Positions 48,313 to 56,495 of a DNA stretch of 64,000 nt are shown here, piece after piece (position 1 is the stretch's first letter; each line of letters starts with the position of its first letter). A program made the translations under genes and the position numbers. This DNA is from Klebsiella pneumoniae (lineage in GTDB: Bacteria; Pseudomonadota; Gammaproteobacteria; Eutrophobiales; Eutrophobiaceae): NCBI GenBank assembly GCA_945878555.1, contig CAMDWI010000013.1, positions 1 to 64,000 of the forward strand, in the 5' to 3' direction. Under the pieces are notes generated by a model. It was not told where the DNA came from. It saw only the letters and a program-made list of their open reading frames with translations, and searched no databases.

Positions 48313-50205
48313 ATGCCAACGATAACGACACCAGCACTGATTGAACCTGTAGAAGACATCATCGACCCGAACCTGGTTATAGACGAGGCCGATGATGAGT
48401 CACAGTTGAAGCTGTTAATTGCCAAGGGCAAGGAACAGGGCTTCCTTACCTATCATGAAGTAAATGAATCGCTGCCGGACGGTATTGTCGATCCTGAGCA
48501 GATCGAGGATATCGTTAACATGATTAACGATATGGGCATCGAGGTACATGAATCACCGCCTGACCTTGATGTATTGATGGCGAGTAATGAAGAAACTCCG
48601 AGCAACGAGACTGCACCGCCTTTACTCGGTGTGGAGAACGAATTTGGACGTACCACTGACCCGGTACGCATGTACATGCGCGAAATGGGTACAGTTGATC
48701 TGTTGACCCGCGAAGGTGAAATAAAAATCGCGAAACGGATTGAGGAAGGCATCAGCCAGATATTGACTGCACTTTCCACCTATCCGGGAACAATACAGAC
48801 GCTACTGGACTGTTACAAATCAGTAGAAAAAGAAGAAATGAAGCTGTCGGATATCATTATCGGGTTTACCGATCAGGAAGAATATCCCGACAGTGGTATC
48901 GTGGTTGAAAGTGCGCTGGTTGCTGAGGTTGATACCGAGGCTGGTGATGATGACGAATCATCGGAAGAGTCTTCGGATGATGAGCCAGAGGCCACTATAG
49001 ACGTGGAAGCTGTGCGCAAGAGCATGACTGAAGTCGCTGGCATATATGACAAGCTGCTCAAGTCAATCAAACGTAACGGCCGCGATCACAAGAAAACAGC
49101 GGCCTTGAACGCCGAGTTAACTGAAAAGTTTCTCGAACTCCGACTGGCACCGAAATTTATCGAACGCCTGACCTCGAGTATCCGTAGCATGATCGACCAT
49201 ATTCGCGGTACCGAACGTGAAATCATGCGTCTTTGTGTAAAAACAGCGAATATGCCGCGCAAGGATTTTATCGCCACATTCCCGGGGAATGAAGTCAACC
49301 TGAAATGGGCCGGTAACATCGGACGTACAAAAAAAGCCTATGCCAAGGATATTCGTGACATTCACGATGATATCGTCAGGATCCAGGAAAAACTGATCGC
49401 TATATTTGACGATAATCTGTTGAATCTGGACGAGGTCAAGGACATCAATCGCAAGATTTCTATTGGCGAGGCCAAGGCCAGACGCGCGAAGAAAGAAATG
49501 GTTGAGGCCAACCTGCGCCTGGTGATATCGATTGCGAAGAAATATACCAACCGTGGACTCTTGTTCCTCGACCTGATCCAGGAAGGCAATATCGGCCTGA
49601 TGAAGGCAGTGGACAAATTCGAATACCGTCGTGGCTACAAGTTCTCCACTTATGCAACCTGGTGGATACGTCAGGCGATCACCCGTTCAATCGCGGATCA
49701 GGCAAGGACGATACGTATACCGGTCCATATGATTGAAACCATCAACAAGCTGAACCGGATATCGCGCCAGATATTGCAGGAAAAAGGCCGTGAACCTACA
49801 CCGGAAGAACTGGCTGAAAAGATGGAAATGCCCGAAGACAAGATACGCAAGGTGCTGAAGATTGCCAAGGAGCCTATCTCGATGGAAACCCCGATCGGTG
49901 ACGATGATGATTCTCACCTGGGTGACTTCATTGAGGACACCAATACGCTTGCACCGAATGATTTTGCAAACTTCGAGGGATTACGTGATGCAACCCGGGC
50001 TGCGCTTGAAGGACTCACCGCCAGGGAAGCCAAGGTATTAAGAATGCGCTTTGGTATCAATATGAATACCGATCACACACTGGAAGAAGTAGGCAAACAG
50101 TTCGACGTCACCCGTGAACGTATACGCCAGATCGAGGCGAAGGCACTGCGCAAGCTGCGTCACCCGAGCCGATCTGAAGAGTTAAAGACCTTCCTGGATC
50201 AGTAA
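48313..50205 (+). CDS. rpoD: RNA polymerase primary sigma factor RpoD (sigma-70)
   Basis: 630 residues from ATG 48313; an in-frame TTG at 48298 is less likely. It has region 1.1 at the start, [20 protein letters not shown] (region 1.2), an acidic non-conserved insert rich in Asp, Glu and Ser (about residues 195-240), the core [13 protein letters not shown] for -10 recognition and the region 4.2 helix-turn-helix [20 protein letters not shown]. Housekeeping sigma factor. An imperfect hairpin terminator follows. Confidence 0.98.
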   Translation: MPTITTPALIEPVEDIIDPNLVIDEADDESQLKLLIAKGKEQGFLTYHEVNESLPDGIVDPEQIEDIVNMINDMGIEVHESPPDLDVLMASNEETPSNETAPPLLGVENEFGRTTDPVRMYMREMGTVDLLTREGEIKIAKRIEEGISQILTALSTYPGTIQTLLDCYKSVEKEEMKLSDIIIGFTDQEEYPDSGIVVESALVAEVDTEAGDDDESSEESSDDEPEATIDVEAVRKSMTEVAGIYDKLLKSIKRNGRDHKKTAALNAELTEKFLELRLAPKFIERLTSSIRSMIDHIRGTEREIMRLCVKTANMPRKDFIATFPGNEVNLKWAGNIGRTKKAYAKDIRDIHDDIVRIQEKLIAIFDDNLLNLDEVKDINRKISIGEAKARRAKKEMVEANLRLVISIAKKYTNRGLLFLDLIQEGNIGLMKAVDKFEYRRGYKFSTYATWWIRQAITRSIADQARTIRIPVHMIETINKLNRISRQILQEKGREPTPEELAEKMEMPEDKIRKVLKIAKEPISMETPIGDDDDSHLGDFIEDTNTLAPNDFANFEGLRDATRAALEGLTAREAKVLRMRFGINMNTDHTLEEVGKQFDVTRERIRQIEAKALRKLRHPSRSEELKTFLDQ

Positions 50206-50209
50206 AACC

Positions 50210-50252
50210 AAATCAGAACCGGGACCGGATTTTCCGGTTCCGCTGATTTCTT
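50210..50252 (+). terminator. Probable terminator of rpoD
   Basis: AAATCAG (50210-50216) pairs with CTGATTT (50243-50249); inside it CGG/CCG and ACCGG/CCGGT stack around a 5-nt ATTTT loop with a small bulge. A T-rich run follows. It separates rpoD from the tRNA gene. Confidence 0.6.
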
Positions 50253-50314
50253 ATTACTGATTCAGGTGTATACTGGCAACCTGTCTTAAGTACATCTGCC
50301 AGACAATTCAATCA

Positions 50315-50391
50315 GGGCCTGTAGCTCAGTTGGTTAGAGCAGTGGACTCATAATCCGAAGGTCGTAGGTTCAAGTCCTACCGGGCCCACCA
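50315..50391 (+). tRNA. tRNA with CAT anticodon, most likely tRNA-Ile2 (lysidine type)
   Basis: 77 nt with encoded CCA. Acceptor GGGCCTG pairs with CGGGCCC, the D arm is GCTC/GAGC, the T arm GTAGG/CCTAC encloses TTCAAGT, and the anticodon loop is CTCATAA. The C4-G69 and C5-G68 pairs are the acceptor determinants used by TilS, and the body resembles tRNA-Ile(CAT) found after rpoD in other gammaproteobacteria, so Ile2 is preferred over elongator Met. The anticodon stem has one mismatch at its outer end. Confidence 0.9.
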
Positions 50392-50468
50392 ATTTAATCA
50401 AATATAATCATATCCCCCCTGCTCGTGCCCCGGATAATCAGTAAAATGAGGCTGGAACGAGACAACGC

Positions 50469-52391
50469 ATGACTGCAAAAGACCGAAACAAACATACGTG
50501 GTTGACCAGGGATTTGACAGCCCAACTGCTCGTATTTTTTGCTGTCGCAATGGTCTACTTCTGGAGTATGCCCCGGACCGTGGTACTGGAAGATGATGGC
50601 CTGTTCCTGTTGACCGCCTATTTTAACGGGATAGCGCATCCTCCCGGTTACCCCTTGTATACCTTATTGTCGCACGTTGCCACCTGGATACCACTCGGGA
50701 GTATTGCAGCCCGTGTCCACGGCTTTACCGCCGTGCTGGGCGCACTCAGTTGTGTCTGTTTGTATCAGGTTATACGTCAACTGTTACCGGGGTTATTTCC
50801 TGCACTGGTAGCATCATTGGCCTTTGGTTTTTCGCTGGCATTCTGGTCACAATCAATTATTGCAGACGTATATAGTCTCAACGTACTCATCGTCATCCTG
50901 TTGTTGTGGCTATCACTTGAATATTCGGCTACAGACAATACCCGCCACCAGCAAGTCATACTGAACTGGATGGGACTGATCTACGGCCTGGGCCTGAGTA
51001 ATCACTGGCCCTTACTCGTCCTGTCGACTCCATTATTTCTGTCTGTACTATTACCAGGCTGGCGCAATTTGTTACAACAATTTCCCCGTGGTGTTCTGTT
51101 TGGTTTAGTAGGTCTGACGCCCTATGTGTGGATGGTCTGGCGATCGCAGATGGACCCATCGATCAGTTTTTATGGACCGATAGAAAACTTGCAGGATTTC
51201 TGGTTTTTTGTCAGCCGGCAAATGTATGCGGAGGTAGAACATAGTCCGACCGCAGGCTGGTATGACAAACTTGCATTCAGTCGTTTTGTGTTGGCAGAAA
51301 CCGCCAGACAGTTCACCTGGGCAGGAACATTGCTCGTAGTAGTGGGGTTTCTGGCGCAATGGAGACTCTGGTCGCGGTCACTGGTTACGGGATTGACGCT
51401 GGGTTATCTGGGGAATACCTTCGTCTTGATAGGGCTATTGGGCATGGATTATGACTATATTAATCGGTCTAATTTCCTGGTTTGTCCACTGGTTGCCTAT
51501 GCGATATGCGGAATCTGGCTTGGTCTGGGATTAAAGGTGTTCATCGAATGGATATTAACGCGCTGGAAAAGTGGTATACGTCAGGATTTCGTACGTAATG
51601 CTAGCGGACTGCTGGTTATTACCTTGCCTCTGATGGCAAACACGGCCGATAATTATCGGGCACGTGATAGCTGGGCAGAGGAATACTCCAGGGTTGTTCT
51701 TGAATCACTTGATAAAAATGCCGTGCTGTTTACCGTTAGTGATACCAGCGTCTGGACTATCGGTTATGTACACCACGTCCTCGGAGTCAGGCCGGACGTT
51801 ACCCTCTACAATATGAAGGGGGTGGTCTTTTCGAACCGTTTGTACAAACCTTATACGTTGCCTTATGAACAGGTCGAGAAAAGAGTCGGGCTGTTTGTGC
51901 ACTCAACAACTGCTCCTGTTTATTTTACCAGTGACGTACCCGGCAACTATGGTGAGACAGATTTTGGACTTTTTAAACTACTCAACAAACATGCGGACAA
52001 GGCGTCCCAGCAAGCCGTCATACTCCCGAATATACGTCAGTATTTTGAAAAACTGCTGGCAAAAGGTGAGCCCGTTGATAACTGGGAGCGTATACATTTC
52101 CGGTTACTGACCGCTTTAAATTGTCTGCAGTCTGTCCGTATGGCCCGTTCGGCCCTGTCCAATACCGGACTTGTAAATGATCAAGGCGAATGGACAGGTA
52201 AAATCTGTAACAATTTTCAGGGGAAATTGCTGAGTATTGGCTATCTTCTTGAACAGCGTATGGCTAGTGAAGAACTGCACAACCTGATTAAAGAGGCTGA
52301 ACAACTGAAGTATCAGGCAATTGCCAAATCTGAACTAAGACAGCTCGAAGAATACTCCAGACAGATCCGAGCACAGTTCACACCGGAGTAA
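50469..52391 (+). CDS. DUF2723 family polytopic membrane protein
   Basis: 640 residues with about ten hydrophobic spans in the first 390 residues, then a soluble C-terminal domain. EDDGLFLLTAYFNGIAHPPG and the adjoining Pro-Gly-Tyr-Pro-Leu-Tyr segment are the signature of DUF2723, a group related to GT-C glycosyltransferases (the acidic Glu-Asp-Asp pair after the first helix fits a metal or phosphate site). The C-terminal region (about 400-640) mentions no known motif. It probably transfers a polyprenyl-linked sugar or acts on surface material; this is inference. It stands alone, convergent with tctA. Confidence 0.75.
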   Translation: MTAKDRNKHTWLTRDLTAQLLVFFAVAMVYFWSMPRTVVLEDDGLFLLTAYFNGIAHPPGYPLYTLLSHVATWIPLGSIAARVHGFTAVLGALSCVCLYQVIRQLLPGLFPALVASLAFGFSLAFWSQSIIADVYSLNVLIVILLLWLSLEYSATDNTRHQQVILNWMGLIYGLGLSNHWPLLVLSTPLFLSVLLPGWRNLLQQFPRGVLFGLVGLTPYVWMVWRSQMDPSISFYGPIENLQDFWFFVSRQMYAEVEHSPTAGWYDKLAFSRFVLAETARQFTWAGTLLVVVGFLAQWRLWSRSLVTGLTLGYLGNTFVLIGLLGMDYDYINRSNFLVCPLVAYAICGIWLGLGLKVFIEWILTRWKSGIRQDFVRNASGLLVITLPLMANTADNYRARDSWAEEYSRVVLESLDKNAVLFTVSDTSVWTIGYVHHVLGVRPDVTLYNMKGVVFSNRLYKPYTLPYEQVEKRVGLFVHSTTAPVYFTSDVPGNYGETDFGLFKLLNKHADKASQQAVILPNIRQYFEKLLAKGEPVDNWERIHFRLLTALNCLQSVRMARSALSNTGLVNDQGEWTGKICNNFQGKLLSIGYLLEQRMASEELHNLIKEAEQLKYQAIAKSELRQLEEYSRQIRAQFTPE

Positions 52392-52438
52392 ATTCATCAA
52401 ACGTTTAAATGACACTGCGCCTGATAGACATGCCTTTA

Positions 52439-54463
52439 TCAGTATTCATATCCTGCTGAAATCCTGTAAATCATGCCACGATACAACTCCATGCCCAACA
52501 CATGCTCAAATAAAATATAGATAAACAGGGTCACTCCGATTGAAATTGATACCGCCAGAATGGTTTTCTCCTTCGCAATATACTTCAGGAGAATGTACAT
52601 AAATGCTGCGATTCCGGCGTAATGACCAGCGACAAATATAAGTAGAAGCAAGAACACGACCCAGCCACAAAAAGTGGCCACATTATTAAAGGTCGTATTT
52701 TTACCACCCGCAACTTCCGCCAGAGTCCCGGCGATATTCAGGCCACGTGATTCACTTGCATAGTGAGTAAACTGTACGCCTACCAGTAACATCAAAGGTA
52801 CCAGTATTATCAGAGGTGCCATGGCAGAACTGATGTCATAGCTGAGCGCTGCGAAAAACGCACTTGCCACAACCAGACCAAAAATGGCGATAAAGCACAA
52901 TTGCAGGACGACTTCCTTCTCGTCTTTAGGTGCTTCTGCACTGCCGCTGTTTACAGCGGCAAGTCTCTGTTTCTTTCTGTCCTTGAGAAGTGTCAGAATG
53001 TTATAACCGAGGAATCCCAGTGTCAGTAATGTCAGCCCCAACGGAATGGGCCTGAGGATAAAATAAGGCCCTGCCAGTTCAACTGCGAGATACAGGTTTT
53101 TCTCAATCGAGAATCCAAGCACAAAACCAATCAGCATTGCAGCGCGTGAATATCCCAATTCCCGCATCAGATAACCAATGATACCGAATACCACGGACAC
53201 ACCAATATCGAACCATGAGAAGTTGACAGTGTAAGCACCCGTCACAATGGTCGTTATCAATACCGGAACCAGGATAGTGGATCGGACAGCGGAGGCACGG
53301 GTAAGAGGATTTACCAGAAACATACCGCCGAGTGTTCCGATCAGATTACCAATCACAATTGTAAAGATCATGACGAAGACAAAATCCACATTTTCGGTGA
53401 TCATCTTCGGCCCGGTTTCCATCCCGAGGATAAAAAGTCCCGCCAGAACAATCGCCATCGAAGAACTGCCTGGAATACCAAATGCAACAGTCGAGGCGAG
53501 GGAGCCGCCTTCTACTGCATCAATCGCGGCCTCCGGCGCAATAACACCCTCAATATTACCTTTTCCAAATGATTCCTTGTTCTTCGACGTCTGCTTCGCG
53601 TGTCCATACGCGACAAAAGAGGCCGCTGTGCTGCCGAGGCCTGGAACCAGTCCCATCGCCGTACCGATCGCACTGCAGCGCAGTACCAGCCACCAGTGCT
53701 GGAATGCCATACGGACACCCTGGAATATCTGTCGCTGCGTCTCCCTGGCTGACAGGTTACCCACCTTTTCACCGACCAGTGAACCGCCCCGAACCCACAG
53801 GTCTATCATCTCCGATATCGCAAACAGACCCAGAATGACAGGGACCAGCTCAAGTCCGTCATGGAACTCGATCATCCCGAAGGTAAAGCGTTCCTGGTTG
53901 GTTACGTTATCCAGACCAACCATCGCCAGCAATAGGCCTCCGAGTGCAGCGATGATACTCTTTGCAATATGACCATCACCCAGTACCGAGACAAAGGTCA
54001 ACGCCAGTATTACCAGCACAAATATTTCCGGCGGCCCCAGTAGCAGGACTATGTACTGCAGCACCGGTAGCAGCATTGCAATTACAACTGCACCAAATGC
54101 AGCACCTATGAAACAGGATGTCATCGCAACACCGACTGCTATACCACCCTGCCCGTTATTACGCATGATGGCCCCATCAAACAACGTTGCCACATTGGAG
54201 GTATTTCCGGGAATATTAAACAGGATGGCTGTCAAGCCTCCACCCTGTGAGACTGTCGAATGTGAACCGAGCAGAAAGGCAATACCGGCCGCAGGCTCCA
54301 TTGTATACAGGAACGGTATTATCATTGCCATTGCGAAATGACCGCCAATACCGGGAATAATACCGACGATCATTCCGAAGGTTGCACCGATTACCAGATA
54401 GGGAAATACGCCCAGACTGGTAGCCTGGAAGAACCCGCTGATCATGCCTTCTATAATACCCAT
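52439..54463 (-). CDS. Tripartite tricarboxylate transporter permease, TctA fused to TctB
   Basis: 674 residues, against about 500 for normal TctA. Residues 1-500 are the large permease: GATFGMIVGIIPGIGGHFAM, GSHSTVSQGGGLTAILFNIPG, and VAFGIPGSSSMAIVLAG with the family Gly-rich loops. After a charged linker (about 503-525) four more membrane helices follow (about 526-660), the size and pattern of the small TctB subunit, which is otherwise missing here. TctC lies upstream on the same strand, 138 bp away. Substrate cannot be told; the family takes citrate, tricarboxylates, terephthalate and others. Confidence 0.85.
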   Translation of the reverse strand: MGIIEGMISGFFQATSLGVFPYLVIGATFGMIVGIIPGIGGHFAMAMIIPFLYTMEPAAGIAFLLGSHSTVSQGGGLTAILFNIPGNTSNVATLFDGAIMRNNGQGGIAVGVAMTSCFIGAAFGAVVIAMLLPVLQYIVLLLGPPEIFVLVILALTFVSVLGDGHIAKSIIAALGGLLLAMVGLDNVTNQERFTFGMIEFHDGLELVPVILGLFAISEMIDLWVRGGSLVGEKVGNLSARETQRQIFQGVRMAFQHWWLVLRCSAIGTAMGLVPGLGSTAASFVAYGHAKQTSKNKESFGKGNIEGVIAPEAAIDAVEGGSLASTVAFGIPGSSSMAIVLAGLFILGMETGPKMITENVDFVFVMIFTIVIGNLIGTLGGMFLVNPLTRASAVRSTILVPVLITTIVTGAYTVNFSWFDIGVSVVFGIIGYLMRELGYSRAAMLIGFVLGFSIEKNLYLAVELAGPYFILRPIPLGLTLLTLGFLGYNILTLLKDRKKQRLAAVNSGSAEAPKDEKEVVLQLCFIAIFGLVVASAFFAALSYDISSAMAPLIILVPLMLLVGVQFTHYASESRGLNIAGTLAEVAGGKNTTFNNVATFCGWVVFLLLLIFVAGHYAGIAAFMYILLKYIAKEKTILAVSISIGVTLFIYILFEHVLGMELYRGMIYRISAGYEY

Positions 54464-54601
54464 AAATCCCCGCTAAAAAATTATAATCAGTTATGTCGCA
54501 TGAATTGTTGTGATTCTGATGTCAGGTGTCAGAGTCGATTCTTCAGCATTACTATAAACTGCACCATGCGGTAATTTCCCCAGGTAAAGGCTCTGGAAAA
54601 A

Positions 54602-55669
54602 CTACAGCTCGCCACGGATGATGCGAACAAACAGTTCCTTGATATCCGGAGGCATCACGGTAGCCTCATGCGTAATTCTTGCAATTGCATCTCCATCAAG
54701 ATACCCGAGTGGCCGGCCGTTCTTTTCAACCATGGCCAACAACTCGGGGTCGTACATGGCATTTCTGAATGCGCTGCGCAGGAATTCGACCTTGTCTGCC
54801 GGTGTACCTGGAGGTGCTGCTATAGAGCGCCCGACTTCAATCAGGGCAGACCAGGCTGTCAGGATCGCCCGGGCGCGCTCCGGATCGCTGGCCTGGTCTG
54901 CGTATTCGAATACAGTTGGCACCTGAGGAAGATCGGGATGACGCTGTTTACCACTTTGCAGCACGATGGTTTCAGCACCGGTATCTACACCCTCTTCTGC
55001 ACTACCATAGGACCCCCAGGTACCTATAACATTACCCCTGAGCATCGCTTGCCTGACGATTGAAGAACTGTCGAAACCATGCACGATCTCGATGTTCAAG
55101 CCGAATGCCTCCTTGCTAACGACCGCATCTACATAAGTACTGCCACCGAGCCCGGTCGCGCCCATCTTGAGCGGCTTCTGGTTATTCAATATTTCATCAA
55201 ACGTGGTTAATCCACTATTGTTTGCCAGAACGAATACACGGGAGTCTGCAACGATACGCCCTATATATTCAAACTCATCGAGTTCATACATAATTCCCTC
55301 GATACCGGCCAATTCATTGGTAACCAGCGCACTGCCATTAATCATACCCAGGATCAAACCATTATCAGGAGAGGTGAACAGTTCATTCACACCGCGCATA
55401 CCGCCCGCACCAGGCATATTAAAGACATCTACTCTCGCCCCGGTGTGTTTGGAAAGCATAGGTGCAATAAGGCGTGCGTATTCGTCGTAACCACCACCCG
55501 GACTGTAAGGTATGATCCACTTGATGATTTTGCCCTTGTAGAATGCGGCGACTTCATCCTGGTTTCCTGAGACCAGATTGCTGCTGTGGTTTGCACGACC
55601 GCCGATGACAAGCGCGACAATGACAAATATGACTACCGCAAATTCAATTACATGCGTTTTCAAGCTCAA
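54602..55669 (-). CDS. Tripartite tricarboxylate transporter substrate-binding protein TctC-like
   Basis: 355 residues. An N-terminal hydrophobic segment (VIEFAVVIFVIVALVIGG) acts as export signal or anchor. The mature domain begins KIIKWIIPYSPGGGYDEYAR, which contains the Gly-rich ligand loop of the TctC/Bug family, followed by NMPGAGGMRGVNELF. It binds the solute in the periplasm for the TctA-TctB permease downstream. It is longer than a typical Bug protein (about 300-325). The KdpE-like regulator gene lies just upstream, with a regulatory gap of 133 bp. Confidence 0.88.
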   Translation of the reverse strand: MSLKTHVIEFAVVIFVIVALVIGGRANHSSNLVSGNQDEVAAFYKGKIIKWIIPYSPGGGYDEYARLIAPMLSKHTGARVDVFNMPGAGGMRGVNELFTSPDNGLILGMINGSALVTNELAGIEGIMYELDEFEYIGRIVADSRVFVLANNSGLTTFDEILNNQKPLKMGATGLGGSTYVDAVVSKEAFGLNIEIVHGFDSSSIVRQAMLRGNVIGTWGSYGSAEEGVDTGAETIVLQSGKQRHPDLPQVPTVFEYADQASDPERARAILTAWSALIEVGRSIAAPPGTPADKVEFLRSAFRNAMYDPELLAMVEKNGRPLGYLDGDAIARITHEATVMPPDIKELFVRIIRGEL

Positions 55670-55724
55670 ATTATCCTGTTCTGGTTACACACACGCGGAT
55701 GTTTTCCTTATATCCGCGGTTCAG

Positions 55725-55730
55725 AGTATA
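55725..55730 (-). promoter_or_regulatory. Candidate -10 element of tctC
   Basis: TATACT on the minus strand, 55 bp before the tctC ATG, with no recognisable -35. A hairpin (CGCGGAT 55694-55700 with ATCCGCG 55712-55718) lies in the leader. A weak promoter of this kind would need an activator. Confidence 0.4.
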
Positions 55731-55774
55731 AATAACAGGTGAGTAAAATCTCTATCAGCAGAGCCGGGATTACC

Positions 55775-55791
55775 GTAAAGAATTCGTAAAG
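55775..55791. promoter_or_regulatory. Direct-repeat operator candidate upstream of tctC
   Basis: GTAAAG occurs twice, at 55775-55780 and 55786-55791, exactly 11 bp apart. OmpR/KdpE/PhoB-type regulators bind as head-to-tail dimers on repeats with this pitch. The pair lies 45-61 bp upstream of the candidate -10 and beside the stop codon of the regulator gene. Confidence 0.5.
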
Positions 55792-55802
55792 ACAGGTTGT
55801 GA

Positions 55803-56495
55803 CTACGCCACACCTTCATTAAAGACAAACCGGTATCCGACACCTGACTCGGTTTTAAGGTATTGAGGGTCTACAGGGTCATCCCCCAGTTTTTGGCGCA
55901 AATGACTGACAACGATACGAAGGTAATGTGTATCTTCGTGATGGCCCTTGCCCCAGATTTCATCCAGTAGCTGGACCTGTGTAATAACTCGATTTGGAAC
56001 ATTTGCCAGTCGGGAAAGCACGGCATATTCCTTCGGCGTTAAATCAATCACTATACCGTTTAGCATGACCAGCCTTCTGGTCAGATCAATACTCAACTTC
56101 CCGTCATTCAGGACTGTCCTGCCTTCCGGTTTGATATGATCCCTGAGGTTCGCCCGGATTCGGGCGAGCAACTCCTCTATGCTGAATGGCTTGGTAACAT
56201 AATCCTGTGCGCCAGCATCCAGCGCACGGACCTTTTCCGTTTCGTTACTGCGCACAGACAATACAATCACAGGAATCTTTGACCAGCTCCGCAGTTCGAG
56301 CAATAACTGATAGCCTTCCATATCAGGCAACCCCAGATCCAGTATCACAAGCTCTGGCTGCTGGCGGAGTATGGCGGCAAGACCTGCCTCACCATTCTCG
56401 GCTTCTATTACCTCAAAATCAGCGCTTTTGAGAGAAATACGAAGCATCCTGCGTATTTGTACCTCATCATCGATTACCAGTATTTTTGCCTTCAC
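55803..56495 (-). CDS. KdpE-like OmpR-family response regulator
   Basis: 230 residues. The receiver has VIDDEVQIRRML and phospho-Asp near 54 in LVILDLGLPDMEGY; the winged-helix effector carries LTPKEYAVLSRLANVPNRV and THYLRIVVSHLRQKLG, characteristic of KdpE. It overlaps the kinase gene by 4 bp (ATGA). No kdpFABC genes are here; the next gene downstream is tctC, so it likely controls the TTT transporter. Confidence 0.88.
   Translation of the reverse strand: MKAKILVIDDEVQIRRMLRISLKSADFEVIEAENGEAGLAAILRQQPELVILDLGLPDMEGYQLLLELRSWSKIPVIVLSVRSNETEKVRALDAGAQDYVTKPFSIEELLARIRANLRDHIKPEGRTVLNDGKLSIDLTRRLVMLNGIVIDLTPKEYAVLSRLANVPNRVITQVQLLDEIWGKGHHEDTHYLRIVVSHLRQKLGDDPVDPQYLKTESGVGYRFVFNEGVA

Noticed and set aside
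53247..53972. 241-codon plus-strand frame opposite tctA
   Set aside because: Antisense to a membrane permease, which commonly yields long open complements; no motif.
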